64,000 nucleotides of DNA from Neorhodopirellula lusitana (GTDB lineage: Bacteria; Planctomycetota; Planctomycetia; Pirellulales; Pirellulaceae), in contig NZ_FXUG01000001.1 of the NCBI RefSeq assembly GCF_900182915.1, positions 310,001 to 374,000 of the forward strand. Reading direction: 5' to 3'. Below the pieces are notes generated by a model. The model was not told the origin of the DNA, ran no database searches, and was given only the letters and a program-made list of their open reading frames with translations. Made by a program: the position numbers and the translations under genes. The first letter of the stretch is position 1; each line of letters opens with the position of its first letter. Below are positions 1 through 8,773 of this stretch, piece by piece.

Positions 1-95
1 GAGGAAGTGGGGCAAACACAAAGAATAGAGAGACCCTAAGAAGTGGTCTGGGGGATCTGCGTGGTTGTCAACGCACGATCCCAGATTCGCAGCAC

Positions 96-127
96 GCAGA
101 TCGCCAGAGATAGCAGATCGCCAGAGA
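96..127. repeat. 15-bp direct repeat downstream of fliD
   Basis: The 15-mer GCAGATCGCCAGAGA occurs at 96-110 and again at 113-127, in the non-coding stretch after the fliD stop. Nothing else is recognisable in bases 1-220. No fliS start is visible here, although fliS commonly follows fliD. Confidence 0.6.
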
Positions 128-220
128 AAATCGAGCAGCTTTTAAAGGCCGCTGCGAGAAGCCGTTGGCAGTCTGGCTTCGGCAATGCAGATCGGGGCTG
201 AGCTTGCCCTAGCGGCTTGA

Positions 221-2584
221 CTATGAGAGGCCGATGTACTCGATTCCGGACGCGTAAGACTGATTCGATTGAATCTTGGAGATTGCTTCTTCCATCGCGT
301 AGTAATTTTCCAGCAGTCGCTCGCGTTGTGCATCGAGACGCACGTTCATGGAGGCGACACGTTCGCTGTTGTAATCGAGTTGGTTGCTCAACGTGAGTGT
401 CTTGTTGATCAACATGCCACTGTCAGCGGCAGCAAAGCGATCAGCGAGGTCGCTTAGTTTTCCAACCAGGCCGATATTTTCGTCGGTGTCAGGATCGGTG
501 CGATTGAAAAAGTCTTCTACGCCTTCGGGATCGTCTTCGATCGCTGCTCGCAGTTTCGTTTCATCGACTTGCAGTTGGCCGTTTTCGTCGAGTCGTACAC
601 CGACTTGTCCTAGCGATTGAACGGTCCCGCCATATAGCGGGCTTGTGAGTAGCCGAGAATATCCGTTTTGGATTCGCAGTGTTTCGGTCGAGCCGAACAG
701 CAACCCGACTTCACTGGCGTCAGCGTCGTAGTAAGTCGCGTCGGCGATCAGTTCTTGCAGCTTGTTATATTGTTCGGCGAATCGTGTGATCGCGGTAACC
801 ACTTGAGCTGGATCGTCGTCGACACTGATGGTGATGGGTTCGTCGGAGACTTCCTTCACGGTCAGGTTCAGGCCGCTCACTGAATCTTCGAAAACACCGT
901 CGCTTGAATTGAGGAAGCGTGGCGTGCCGCCATCACTTGACAGTGAGATGACTGCATCTTGCCCTTTCGAGACGGTTCGTAGGTTCATCTCGAGGCCTTC
1001 GGTATTGATACCGATGCGTCCTGCCTCGCCCGCTTTGCTGGAGCGGATCTGCAGCGAGAAGGTGCCGTCGTCGTTGGCCAACACGGATGCGTTGGAGTAA
1101 CGCCCCGACTCGTTCAGTTTTTCGACGATCGATTCGAGTGTATCGTCGGCTTCGATCTCAATCGTGAGAGCATCGCTACCCGACAAAGAGCCTTCAATCG
1201 ATGAGCCCGCAATTCCTAGATTCTCGGCAACTTGGCCGGTGCCCGTGTCGGTGATCTTTAGCGACAGCGATCCACTCGCGTTATCCACGATTTGGATTCC
1301 GTCGCCGGCTTCGTTGAGTGATGCGGTCACATCAATCGACAGGCCATTGATCTTGTCGATCAAGTCGCCAACGGTTTCAATCTCATCGGCCGTGATATTG
1401 ATCGCGCCAGTGCCACCGGAACTATCGCGGATCGTAAAACTTCCTGTTCCGACGCCAATCCCTTGATTCAGTGACGTCAGTTCGGAATCACGTGTGACGG
1501 TTTGTAGGTTCAGGTCTTCGCCGTTGATGATCCCTGAATCGGTGGATGCTGCGACACCGAGTTTGGCGGCGGTTTCGTCACTGCTGGATACTTCGAAGGT
1601 GTTTTCACCGCCTGAAACGTCTCGCAAACGAATGCCGTTGCCCGCATCGTTGATCCGGGCAATCAGGTCGAGTCCTGACGCGTTGATCGTGTCGATGATT
1701 TCGCCGAGCGAGGTAGCGGACGATACGTCCACGTTCGCGCTGGTTCCATCGGCAAGCGTGATGTCAAAATTGGTGAGGTCGGTCAGGCCAGCTCCGCCGT
1801 TAAGCTGGGTGAGTGCCGCACCGCTAAGGGCGTTGGTTCCCTCGGGAAGATCGATCGAATTGCCATCGACCGTGGAGGATGCCTCATCGATTCCCCACAG
1901 TCCGAGATCGGCTGCGGTTTCCGCGGTCCCGAGTTGCTCTACCTTCAGGTTTGAAACCGTTTGGCCGGTCTGGTCGATCAGCCGGATCTTGCCGTCTTTG
2001 GTTGTCGCTTGGATATCGACATCGGCGTCGTTGATCGCTTGCAACACGTCATCGAGTGTGCGGGCGGATTGTAGATTCACTTCCGCTGTTTGGCCGCTGC
2101 GGTCGGTCAATCGGATCGTGCCGGCTTGGACACCAAGCCCATTATTGAGGCTAGAAAGACTGACTTCGTTATCGACGAAGCCGCTGGGCTGGATCGTGAT
2201 GCTGCCGGTGAGGCCGAGTGCTTCATCGACCGCTGAATATCGTTGTGCGGACTGAACGTTGTGAGTTGCCGCTGTTTGCAGCGTTCGCACAACGTGTTCG
2301 CCGGACACCGCGTCGTCACCGGGTTCGACCGATACGGCTAGATCGTTGGAAGAGACGGCTGACTTGCTGGTGAACAAGCCTTCGGTACCGATTGAGTCGC
2401 CGGCGAGCTGCACACCAATGACGGTCGCGGTCAGGGAAGCGAGCTGCTGTTGCTGTGCCTCAATTTCGCTGGATTTGGCTAGTAAGCGTTCACGCGGTTG
2501 AGCACTGATCGCCATCAGCTGGTCGACGGTGCCGACAATATCGGTGCCGGTAACGAGTCCGATAGATGATTGAATACGGGCCAT
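221..2584 (-). CDS. fliD: Flagellar hook-associated protein 2 (filament cap FliD)
   Basis: FliD caps the growing flagellar filament outside the cell and helps flagellin monomers fold into place. The N terminus carries the typical FliD start (about residues 5-30, SSIGLVTGTDIVGTVDQLM), and the last ~200 residues form the FliD C-terminal domain, ending in a coiled-coil segment (QLDYNSERVASMNVRLDAQ). At 787 aa it is clearly longer than enteric FliD (about 470 aa). The extra length is in the middle, where four 'flagellin hook IN'-like modules can be traced at about 143-205, 258-330, 369-445 and 470-525. Each has a [LS]xLNxGxG or xDLxxxIN signature. The ATG at 2584 has no strong ribosome binding site. 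A FliA-like -10 element lies about 73 bases upstream. No other flagellar gene is in the window. Confidence 0.93.
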   Translation of the reverse strand: MARIQSSIGLVTGTDIVGTVDQLMAISAQPRERLLAKSSEIEAQQQQLASLTATVIGVQLAGDSIGTEGLFTSKSAVSSNDLAVSVEPGDDAVSGEHVVRTLQTAATHNVQSAQRYSAVDEALGLTGSITIQPSGFVDNEVSLSSLNNGLGVQAGTIRLTDRSGQTAEVNLQSARTLDDVLQAINDADVDIQATTKDGKIRLIDQTGQTVSNLKVEQLGTAETAADLGLWGIDEASSTVDGNSIDLPEGTNALSGAALTQLNGGAGLTDLTNFDITLADGTSANVDVSSATSLGEIIDTINASGLDLIARINDAGNGIRLRDVSGGENTFEVSSSDETAAKLGVAASTDSGIINGEDLNLQTVTRDSELTSLNQGIGVGTGSFTIRDSSGGTGAINITADEIETVGDLIDKINGLSIDVTASLNEAGDGIQIVDNASGSLSLKITDTGTGQVAENLGIAGSSIEGSLSGSDALTIEIEADDTLESIVEKLNESGRYSNASVLANDDGTFSLQIRSSKAGEAGRIGINTEGLEMNLRTVSKGQDAVISLSSDGGTPRFLNSSDGVFEDSVSGLNLTVKEVSDEPITISVDDDPAQVVTAITRFAEQYNKLQELIADATYYDADASEVGLLFGSTETLRIQNGYSRLLTSPLYGGTVQSLGQVGVRLDENGQLQVDETKLRAAIEDDPEGVEDFFNRTDPDTDENIGLVGKLSDLADRFAAADSGMLINKTLTLSNQLDYNSERVASMNVRLDAQRERLLENYYAMEEAISKIQSNQSYASGIEYIGLS

Positions 2585-2656
2585 AAGGCATCGTCAGATT
2601 TTGCGCAGAAGCTGAAATCGCATGAAATTGCGAACACGATGCAAGTCGCTATCTCC

Positions 2657-2681
2657 GTATCGGCGATTTTCCTCTCGTTTG
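2657..2681 (-). promoter_or_regulatory. Possible sigma-28 (FliA) promoter of fliD
   Basis: On the minus strand GCCGATAC (2657-2664) matches the FliA -10 consensus GCCGATAA at 7 of 8 positions, 73 bases before the fliD start. A CAAA at about 2678-2681 could serve as a degenerate -35 (consensus TAAA), but the spacing is about 13 rather than 15. Late flagellar genes are usual FliA targets. This is inference from motif and position only. Confidence 0.25.
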
Positions 2682-2802
2682 GCCAATCAATTTTAAATCA
2701 GCCAGCTTGGGAACGACCCATGGGAAGTTCCAATGGATCGCAACCAATTGAATGAGAGCTTGCATGAGAAACCTAGGTGCGCCCCGGGCTGCAAGCCGCT
2801 GT

Positions 2803-2846
2803 AAAAACGAAAAACGCCACTCCTGGCTGGCGGGCCAGAAATGGCG
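2803..2846 (-). terminator. Rho-independent terminator after the 127-aa secreted protein gene
   Basis: On the minus strand a 13-bp stem (arms 2834-2846 and 2815-2827, two G-U pairs, 6-nt loop) is followed directly by TTTTTCGTTTTT. It lies 45 bases past the stop of the gene ending at 2892. The rest of the 2585-2891 intergenic region holds only the possible fliD promoter. Confidence 0.85.
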
Positions 2847-2891
2847 AATATGACTTAAACGATTGTGTCGATTATGCGGTACTGGTCGTGA

Positions 2892-3275
2892 CTACCAAGG
2901 GCCACGGACGTAGTAGACGCCGAACTGATCGGTGTGACTGGGCCAGTTCGGGGTTGGGTGAAACTGGCCAGGACGGGCTGCTCCGGGTGAGGACGCGTTG
3001 CGGCCGTACTGGTGGTAGATGGGGTGGTTCAGGTTTTGGCTGACGCCCCAAGAGTATGTTTGCCGCATGTGGGCGGTCGGTGGCACGACCAAGGCCAGGG
3101 GCTGACCGTAGGACTGATTGTAGTAGTTCCCGTGCCAAGGACGGTTTTGGGCGTAGTTCCGATTCCACACGTGCGTCATGCCATAGATGTCGCTGGCTTC
3201 GGCTTGGGGGGCGTCGGTTGACATTGCGTGACCAGCAGCGATCACGATCAGGCAAACCAGAATTTTTCGAATCAT
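2892..3275 (-). CDS. Small secreted protein, Tyr/Asn/His-rich
   Basis: I do not recognise this 127-aa protein. The N terminus (MIRKILVCLIVIAAGHAMS) is a clear signal peptide with a probable cut near residue 26. The mature part is rich in Y, N, H, P and W (for example RNYAQNRPWHGNYYNQSY), with no obvious domain. It sits 50 bases downstream of a second secreted protein of similar composition (3326-3868), on the same strand. The two may be co-transcribed and share a common theme (Y/N/H-rich, 'YGQP' occurring in both). A strong terminator follows it. Export is supported by the sequence; function is unknown. Confidence 0.7.
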   Translation of the reverse strand: MIRKILVCLIVIAAGHAMSTDAPQAEASDIYGMTHVWNRNYAQNRPWHGNYYNQSYGQPLALVVPPTAHMRQTYSWGVSQNLNHPIYHQYGRNASSPGAARPGQFHPTPNWPSHTDQFGVYYVRGPW

Positions 3276-3325
3276 GACAAAGGTTTCGCTAAAGGCACTT
3301 GGATGGACGAGACGCGGAAACGCGA

Positions 3326-3868
3326 CTAACGCGGAATACGCAGGACATTCCAGTATAGATTACTGGCGGCGGAGTGGACGGGACGAGTGCTGTACTTCAC
3401 CGCCGTCCGGTTCATTCCACGACCGTTGTCATAGTAGTTGTGGAATGTGTCTTTGTGGGGATAAAGCATGTGGTGGGGATAGAAAGGCTGGTACGTTAAC
3501 GACGTGTGCCCCACGTTTGCTGGAACGGGAACAGGCGACACATACATCTGCGCGTTGGCCGAGTTTGCACCGCCCTGGGTGTAGAAGTTGTAGAACAGAT
3601 CGGGCTGTCCGTACTGGCGATTGACGACTCCGGCACCGGCTTCCCCTTCGACGTATTCGCCGCCGCTGTAGGATTCGCCAACAACCTCGTCGCTGACTAC
3701 TTCGGAACTAACGATTCGCTCGCCGCCAAATGCTCCGCCGTGGTTGCCACCAAAAGCGTGGGCGGACGTACCACCCATTAAGATCGATGCGGACGCAGCC
3801 AATGCCAATGCAACGCCTTGGGATCTTTGCGAAAGTCGCCCTTCGGTGAGTTGAAATAGACGGTTCAT
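3326..3868 (-). CDS. Secreted protein of unknown function, His/Tyr/Asn-rich C-terminal half
   Basis: This 180-aa protein has a hydrophobic signal segment (VALALAASASILMGGTSAHA, about residues 19-38) with a good cleavage site after AHA. A Gly/Val/Glu-rich stretch follows (EVVSDEVVGESYSGGEYVEG). The C-terminal part is rich in His, Tyr and Asn (HHMLYPHKDTFHNYYDNG). It resembles small planctomycete exported proteins of unknown role. The start at 3868 is supported by GGAGG nine bases upstream (ACGGAGGAACGCACAAATG on the minus strand). The next gene, at 2892-3275, looks compositionally related. No enzymatic motif is visible. Confidence 0.75.
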   Translation of the reverse strand: MNRLFQLTEGRLSQRSQGVALALAASASILMGGTSAHAFGGNHGGAFGGERIVSSEVVSDEVVGESYSGGEYVEGEAGAGVVNRQYGQPDLFYNFYTQGGANSANAQMYVSPVPVPANVGHTSLTYQPFYPHHMLYPHKDTFHNYYDNGRGMNRTAVKYSTRPVHSAASNLYWNVLRIPR

Positions 3869-4189
3869 TTGTGCGTTCCTCCGTGAACGACCGCCCGAGA
3901 ATTGCTTCGCGGGCAGAATTGCTTCTCAGGTTTTGGATACTTCTTTGCTAACTTTCGGCTCGAGTCAGCCGATAGGATCAACTTCGAGACCTTTGCCGCG
4001 ACAATCCGAACCACGGTTGCATCCGTCATGTTCGGGGCAAGCTGTCCTGTCGTCAGAGTGGCGGTAAGGCGTTAGGGTTTCGCTAGCGGTCCCAGTGTGG
4101 CTATAACCCCCATTCTGAAGCACCGGGTCTAAAACGATGCGGGCCGCACATGACTCAACTTCCAGAATTCGCATTAGGAAACCCCTGGC
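3869..4189. other. Intergenic region between divergent genes
   Basis: This 321-bp spacer separates the minus-strand secreted protein (start 3868) from the topoisomerase A subunit (start 4190). It must hold promoters for both. I see the ribosome binding sites next to each start but no convincing -35/-10 pair, hairpin or coding potential. Confidence 0.5.
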
Positions 4190-6664
4190 GTGGCGAAACG
4201 TCGATCTTCAGCTAACGGACAAACTGGCAAATCCGGTAACGGGAGGGCCTCAGGTGGCCGGTCCAAGTCCGGCCGTGGCAATTCCGGCCAAATTGATGAG
4301 TCGCTCCTGAAGGAGATCGAGAACATCCCATTGCGGCTGGCGGCTCAGGATCGCTACCTGAACTATTCGCTTTCGGTCATCACGTCGCGTGCCCTGCCGG
4401 ATGTCCGGGACGGGTTCAAGCCAGTTCAGCGGCGTATCCTTTACACGATGTTGCAGCAGCGGCTCGACTCCAACGCCAAGCACAGCAAGTGTGCGAAGGT
4501 CGTTGGCGACGTGATGGGTAAATATCACCCGCACGGTGACAGTTCGATCTACGAAGCGTTGGTGCGGATGTCCCAGGCATTCTCGTTGCGGATGCCAATG
4601 ATCGACGGCAGCGGGAACTTCGGTAGCATCGACGGCGACAACGCGGCGGCGATGCGATACACCGAATGTCGAATGACGCCGATCGCTTCGGCCGTCCTGA
4701 TGGACCTTTCAACTCGCACGGTTGCGTTCAAACAGAACTACGACGGGACCCGAGAAGAACCGGTCGTGTTGCCCTCGCGAGTTCCCAACCTGTTGGTCAA
4801 TGGCGCGACGGGAATCGCGGTCGGGATGGCAACCAACATCCCGCCACACAACTTGAAAGAGGTGTGCAAGGCGTTGTTGAAATTGCTGAGCGATCCGGAG
4901 ATCAAGGATTATCAGTTGGTTGCCGGCGATGCCATTCAGGGACCCGACTTTCCGACCGGTGGCGAGATTGTCAACTCGAAAGAAGAGCTGCGGGAAATCT
5001 ACGCGACCGGTTCGGGTACGGTCAAACTGCGGGGTGTTGCCTCGGTAGCGGAAACCAGCAAAAGCGGCGACGTGCTGCGGATCACGGAAATCCCTTTCGG
5101 TGTTAACAAGGCGTTGATGGTCGAACGCATCGCCGAGTTGGTCTACAGCAATAAGCTGCCGTTGGTTGAAGAGGTACGTGACCTTTCCAGCGAAGACATC
5201 CGTGTTGACTTGCTGTTGAAGAAGGGAGCGGACGCGAACAAGGTGCTTGCGTACCTTTATAAGAACACGCCGCTGCAGACGAACTTTAACGTTAACTTGA
5301 CGTGTTTGACGCCCACGGAGAACCCCGAAGTGGGCGCCCCTCGGCGGCTGAGTTTGAAAGAGATTCTGTGGTACTTCCTGCATTTTCGCTTGGATGTTTT
5401 GACCGCACGGTTGACCAACGAGCTGAATTCGTTGCTGCGGCGAATTCATATTCTGGAAGGCTTCGCGTTGATCTTCGACGCGCTCGACATGATCATCAAG
5501 ATCATCCGCAATAGCGAAGGCAAGGCCGACGCAGCGGACAAGATCATGAAGAAGTTCCCGGCTGAAAAAGGTGGGCTGGACGCCGAGCAAACCGATGCGA
5601 TCTTGGAACTCAAGTTGTATCGTCTGGCTCGGTTGGAAATCAATTTGATCCTGGATGAGTTGAAGGCGAAACGTAAACGCGTCAAGGAAATCGAAAAACT
5701 GCTCGCTGATGATCGCGAAGACTATCTATCGTCAGGCCGCTGGAAACTGATTCGGGAAGAGCTCACCTCGTTGGTCACGGACTACGCCAGCGATGTCGCA
5801 GGTCGCCGCCGCAGCCAGATTCTCACCCAAACGGAAGAGATCGAGATTACCGAAGAGGACTTCATCGTCGCCGAGAACTGCCATGTGCTGGTGACTGTTG
5901 ACGGATGGGTGAAGCGTCAAAAACACATTGCTGATCCGTCGAAGAGTCGTCTGCGACAAGGTGACAAGGTTCTCGCATGTGTATCCGGTAACACGCGTGA
6001 AACGATCGCGTTCTTCAGTTCGCTCGGTGTGTGCTACACCGCTCGGATGCAAGACTTGCCAGCGTCAACCGGATTCGGCGAGCCGATTCAAAAGCTGTTT
6101 AAGTTCAAAGACGGAGAGCGGATCATTGCTGCAATGTCGATGGACCCGCGAATCATTGGCAACATCGCCGAAGACCCCAAGGGCAGCTACTATCCTGAAA
6201 CGCATGCCTTGGCAGCGTCTAGCGATGGGTACGCGTTGCGTTTCGGATTGCAATCCTTTGCCGAACCTTCGACTCGAGCGGGACGCCGGTTTTCTCGCGT
6301 GAAGGCGGGTGCGGCGATTGTGGATGTTGTCCCTGTTCATGGAACCGAAACGGTGCTGGCGGTGTCCGCCGACTGCCGCGGCATGGTTTGTCCAGTTGAC
6401 GAGATCAACTACTTGTCGGGGGCGGGTAAGGGCGTCTTGTTAATGAAGTTAGCAACGACTGACCGGTTGCTCGGCTTCAAACCGTCGACCGGGGACCGAG
6501 ATCTGTTGACGGTGGTGACCAATCGCGGCGCAAAGAAAACAATCTCAACAGCGAAGTACCGCGTGACTTCTCGGGGTGGTCGCGGGATCGAACTACAGAA
6601 GAACGGCAAGATCGCCGAGATCGTTGAGAATGCTGTTGAGCCACCTACGTTGTTTGATGAGTAG
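4190..6664 (+). CDS. parC/gyrA: Type IIA DNA topoisomerase subunit A (GyrA/ParC family)
   Basis: This is the breakage-reunion subunit of DNA gyrase or topoisomerase IV, acting on chromosomal DNA with the B subunit encoded next. The start is a GTG at 4190, with AGGA about ten bases upstream. After a ~35-residue basic, Gly/Ser-rich N-terminal extension come [19 protein letters not shown], the quinolone-region sequence [17 protein letters not shown] and the catalytic tyrosine in AAMRYTE (Tyr157). The C-terminal third is the beta-pinwheel. In blade 1 the GyrA box (QRRGGKG) is missing; [10 protein letters not shown] stands there. A GyrA-box-like [10 protein letters not shown] appears in the last blade instead. 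That makes gyrase versus topo IV assignment uncertain. Length (824 aa) fits either. It forms an A-then-B pair with 6771-8687. Confidence 0.93.
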   Translation: MAKRRSSANGQTGKSGNGRASGGRSKSGRGNSGQIDESLLKEIENIPLRLAAQDRYLNYSLSVITSRALPDVRDGFKPVQRRILYTMLQQRLDSNAKHSKCAKVVGDVMGKYHPHGDSSIYEALVRMSQAFSLRMPMIDGSGNFGSIDGDNAAAMRYTECRMTPIASAVLMDLSTRTVAFKQNYDGTREEPVVLPSRVPNLLVNGATGIAVGMATNIPPHNLKEVCKALLKLLSDPEIKDYQLVAGDAIQGPDFPTGGEIVNSKEELREIYATGSGTVKLRGVASVAETSKSGDVLRITEIPFGVNKALMVERIAELVYSNKLPLVEEVRDLSSEDIRVDLLLKKGADANKVLAYLYKNTPLQTNFNVNLTCLTPTENPEVGAPRRLSLKEILWYFLHFRLDVLTARLTNELNSLLRRIHILEGFALIFDALDMIIKIIRNSEGKADAADKIMKKFPAEKGGLDAEQTDAILELKLYRLARLEINLILDELKAKRKRVKEIEKLLADDREDYLSSGRWKLIREELTSLVTDYASDVAGRRRSQILTQTEEIEITEEDFIVAENCHVLVTVDGWVKRQKHIADPSKSRLRQGDKVLACVSGNTRETIAFFSSLGVCYTARMQDLPASTGFGEPIQKLFKFKDGERIIAAMSMDPRIIGNIAEDPKGSYYPETHALAASSDGYALRFGLQSFAEPSTRAGRRFSRVKAGAAIVDVVPVHGTETVLAVSADCRGMVCPVDEINYLSGAGKGVLLMKLATTDRLLGFKPSTGDRDLLTVVTNRGAKKTISTAKYRVTSRGGRGIELQKNGKIAEIVENAVEPPTLFDE

Positions 6665-6770
6665 CCACCCGCGAGATCAGTTCGGTTGATCGGCGTAACC
6701 TTTGCGTTGCCAACCCTGTCTGGTTTCGACCTCGTTTTGACATTCTCCTTTTCATTTAAACACGATTTCA

Positions 6771-8687
6771 ATGTCAACTACAGCGAATAGCGACTACAAC
6801 GCCAAAGACATTGTCGCCTTGGAAGGTCTTGACCCGGTTCGGAAACGACCGGGGATGTACATCGGCGGGGTTAACTCGACCGGTCTGCATCACTTGATTT
6901 GGGAAATCGTTGACAATAGTGTCGACGAAGCGATGAACGGCCACGCGAGTGAGATCTCGGTCACGCTTCACAAAAATCAACAGACAATCACGGTCAGCGA
7001 CAACGGTCGGGGGATCCCGGTCGATAAGCATCCCAAGACCAAGAAGCCAGCCTTGGAAATGGTGCTGACGGTCCTGCACGCCGGCGGCAAGTTCGAAGGT
7101 GCCAACTACAAAACCTCGGGTGGTTTGCACGGCGTTGGTGCCTCGGTGGTTAACGCGCTTTCAAAAGAATTGATTGCTGTTGTTCGACGAGGTGGTGCTC
7201 AGTACCGAATGACGTTCGAGCGAGGTTTAGCGACCAGCAAGTTGCAAAAACTGCGTGGGACGATTCGTGGTACAGGAACGACGATTACGTTCACGCCAGA
7301 CCCGACCATCTTTCCGAAAACAACCTTCAATAGCGATACGATTCGGGCTCGATTGGAGACCGCATCGTTTCTTCATCGCGGCGTGAAGGTGATCTACATC
7401 GATGAGGCGTCTGGCAAGAAAGAAACCTTCCTGCATGAAAACGGGATTGTTGATTACTTGGGGAAAGTGATCAAAGAACGCGGTGCTCGCACGATCCATG
7501 AAACTCCATTCACTCATCGCGTTGACGATAACGAGCGGATGGAAGTCACGCTGCAGTGGACGGAATCGACCGACGAACATGTGCGATCTTACGTCAACGG
7601 CATTCCGACGGCGAATGGCGGTAGTCACGAAAATGGGTTTCGGGCTGGTTTGGTCAAGGCGACCCGCAATTACATCGACACCCATGACCTGACGCCGCGG
7701 GGCGTGAAGATCACCCACGAAGACATCCGTGAAGGGTTGATTGCGATTGTTTCCATCTTCATTGCCGAACCGCAGTTCCAAGGTCAAACAAAAGATCGGT
7801 TGAATAATCCGGAAGCACACGGGATGGTTGAGTCGCACGTGCGATCCTCGATGGAGCAATGGCTCAATAACAATCCGTCCATCGCTGACGGGGTGATTGC
7901 TCGAGTGATCGCGGCGGCGCGGGCCCGAGCGGCTTCACGTGCGGCCAGCGAAGCTGTGTCTCGCAAGGGCGGTTCGAAGCGGACGTTGTTACCAGGGAAA
8001 CTTAGCGATTGTGTTTCGGGCGGTCGCGGTAAGTCGGAACTGTTCATCGTCGAAGGTGACTCTGCCGGTGGCAGTGCGAAGCAAGGCCGTGATCGTAACT
8101 TCCAGGCCATCCTGCCGCTGCGTGGAAAGGTGCTGAATACGGAGTCCGCCACGCTGAAGAAGATCTTGGATAATAAAGAAATCCAGGACATGATTTCATC
8201 GCTAGGATGCGGCATTGGTCCTAATTTGAATCTTGCGGATCTAAGGTACGACCGAGTGATTTTGCTTGCCGATGCGGATTCGGACGGGCACCATATCACC
8301 ACTCTGTTGCTGACATTCTTTTATCGGCACATGCCCGCGTTAATTGCCGACGGCCGGCTCTTCATCGCTGTGCCACCGTTGTACCGGATTGATATCGGCA
8401 AAGAGACGTTCTGGGCTGCCGACGAGGCGGATCGTGAGCGGATTTTGGCTGAGCATAACGGACGAGCGATTCCCGAGATTACGCGGTTTAAGGGACTCGG
8501 TGAGATGATGCCGAAAGTGCTCTGGAACACCACCCTTGATCCAACCAAACGTCGAATGTTGAAGGTGGAGATCGACGATCAAATTGAAACCGACAAGACG
8601 ATCAGCGACCTAATGGGACGCGACGCGTCGGCTCGTTTCCACTTCATCATGGATCGAGCCGAAGAGGCCGAGGAAATCGACGTTTAA
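6771..8687 (+). CDS. parE/gyrB: Type IIA DNA topoisomerase subunit B (GyrB/ParE family)
   Basis: This is the ATPase subunit that drives strand passage with the A subunit encoded 106 bases upstream. The 638-aa protein has the GHKL ATPase start (VRKRPGMYIGG, EIVDNSVDEAM, DNGRGIPVD, GGLHGVGASVVNAL), a transducer domain, and the TOPRIM domain with EGDSAGGSAKQGRDR and the acidic DADSDGHHI. It ends with the short GyrB/ParE tail (RFKGLGEMM). It lacks the ~170-residue TOPRIM insert of enterobacterial GyrB. DADSDGHHI differs from the DADVDGxHI usual in gyrases, which hints at a topo IV-like or alternative gyrase pair. Gyrase versus topo IV is unresolved. The ATG at 6771 precedes STTANSDYNAKDI; GyrB proteins often start in this way. 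Confidence 0.93.
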   Translation: MSTTANSDYNAKDIVALEGLDPVRKRPGMYIGGVNSTGLHHLIWEIVDNSVDEAMNGHASEISVTLHKNQQTITVSDNGRGIPVDKHPKTKKPALEMVLTVLHAGGKFEGANYKTSGGLHGVGASVVNALSKELIAVVRRGGAQYRMTFERGLATSKLQKLRGTIRGTGTTITFTPDPTIFPKTTFNSDTIRARLETASFLHRGVKVIYIDEASGKKETFLHENGIVDYLGKVIKERGARTIHETPFTHRVDDNERMEVTLQWTESTDEHVRSYVNGIPTANGGSHENGFRAGLVKATRNYIDTHDLTPRGVKITHEDIREGLIAIVSIFIAEPQFQGQTKDRLNNPEAHGMVESHVRSSMEQWLNNNPSIADGVIARVIAAARARAASRAASEAVSRKGGSKRTLLPGKLSDCVSGGRGKSELFIVEGDSAGGSAKQGRDRNFQAILPLRGKVLNTESATLKKILDNKEIQDMISSLGCGIGPNLNLADLRYDRVILLADADSDGHHITTLLLTFFYRHMPALIADGRLFIAVPPLYRIDIGKETFWAADEADRERILAEHNGRAIPEITRFKGLGEMMPKVLWNTTLDPTKRRMLKVEIDDQIETDKTISDLMGRDASARFHFIMDRAEEAEEIDV

Positions 8688-8773
8688 ACCCTCGCCGGTA
8701 GATATCTCCCCGCGGAAAAGCTAACTTGCACGATGAGCTAACCCGTTGTCTTTTTCTCCAGTGGAATCTCACC

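Noticed and set aside
1494-2255. Long plus-strand open frame (253 codons) opposite fliD
   Set aside because: It is antisense to a clear FliD coding sequence. It has Ser/Pro/Val-rich composition typical of shadow frames and no ribosome binding site.
3965-4174. Minus-strand 69-codon frame in the divergent spacer
   Set aside because: No ribosome binding site, Cys/Gly/Arg-rich shadow-like composition, and it occupies the promoter region of the topoisomerase A gene.
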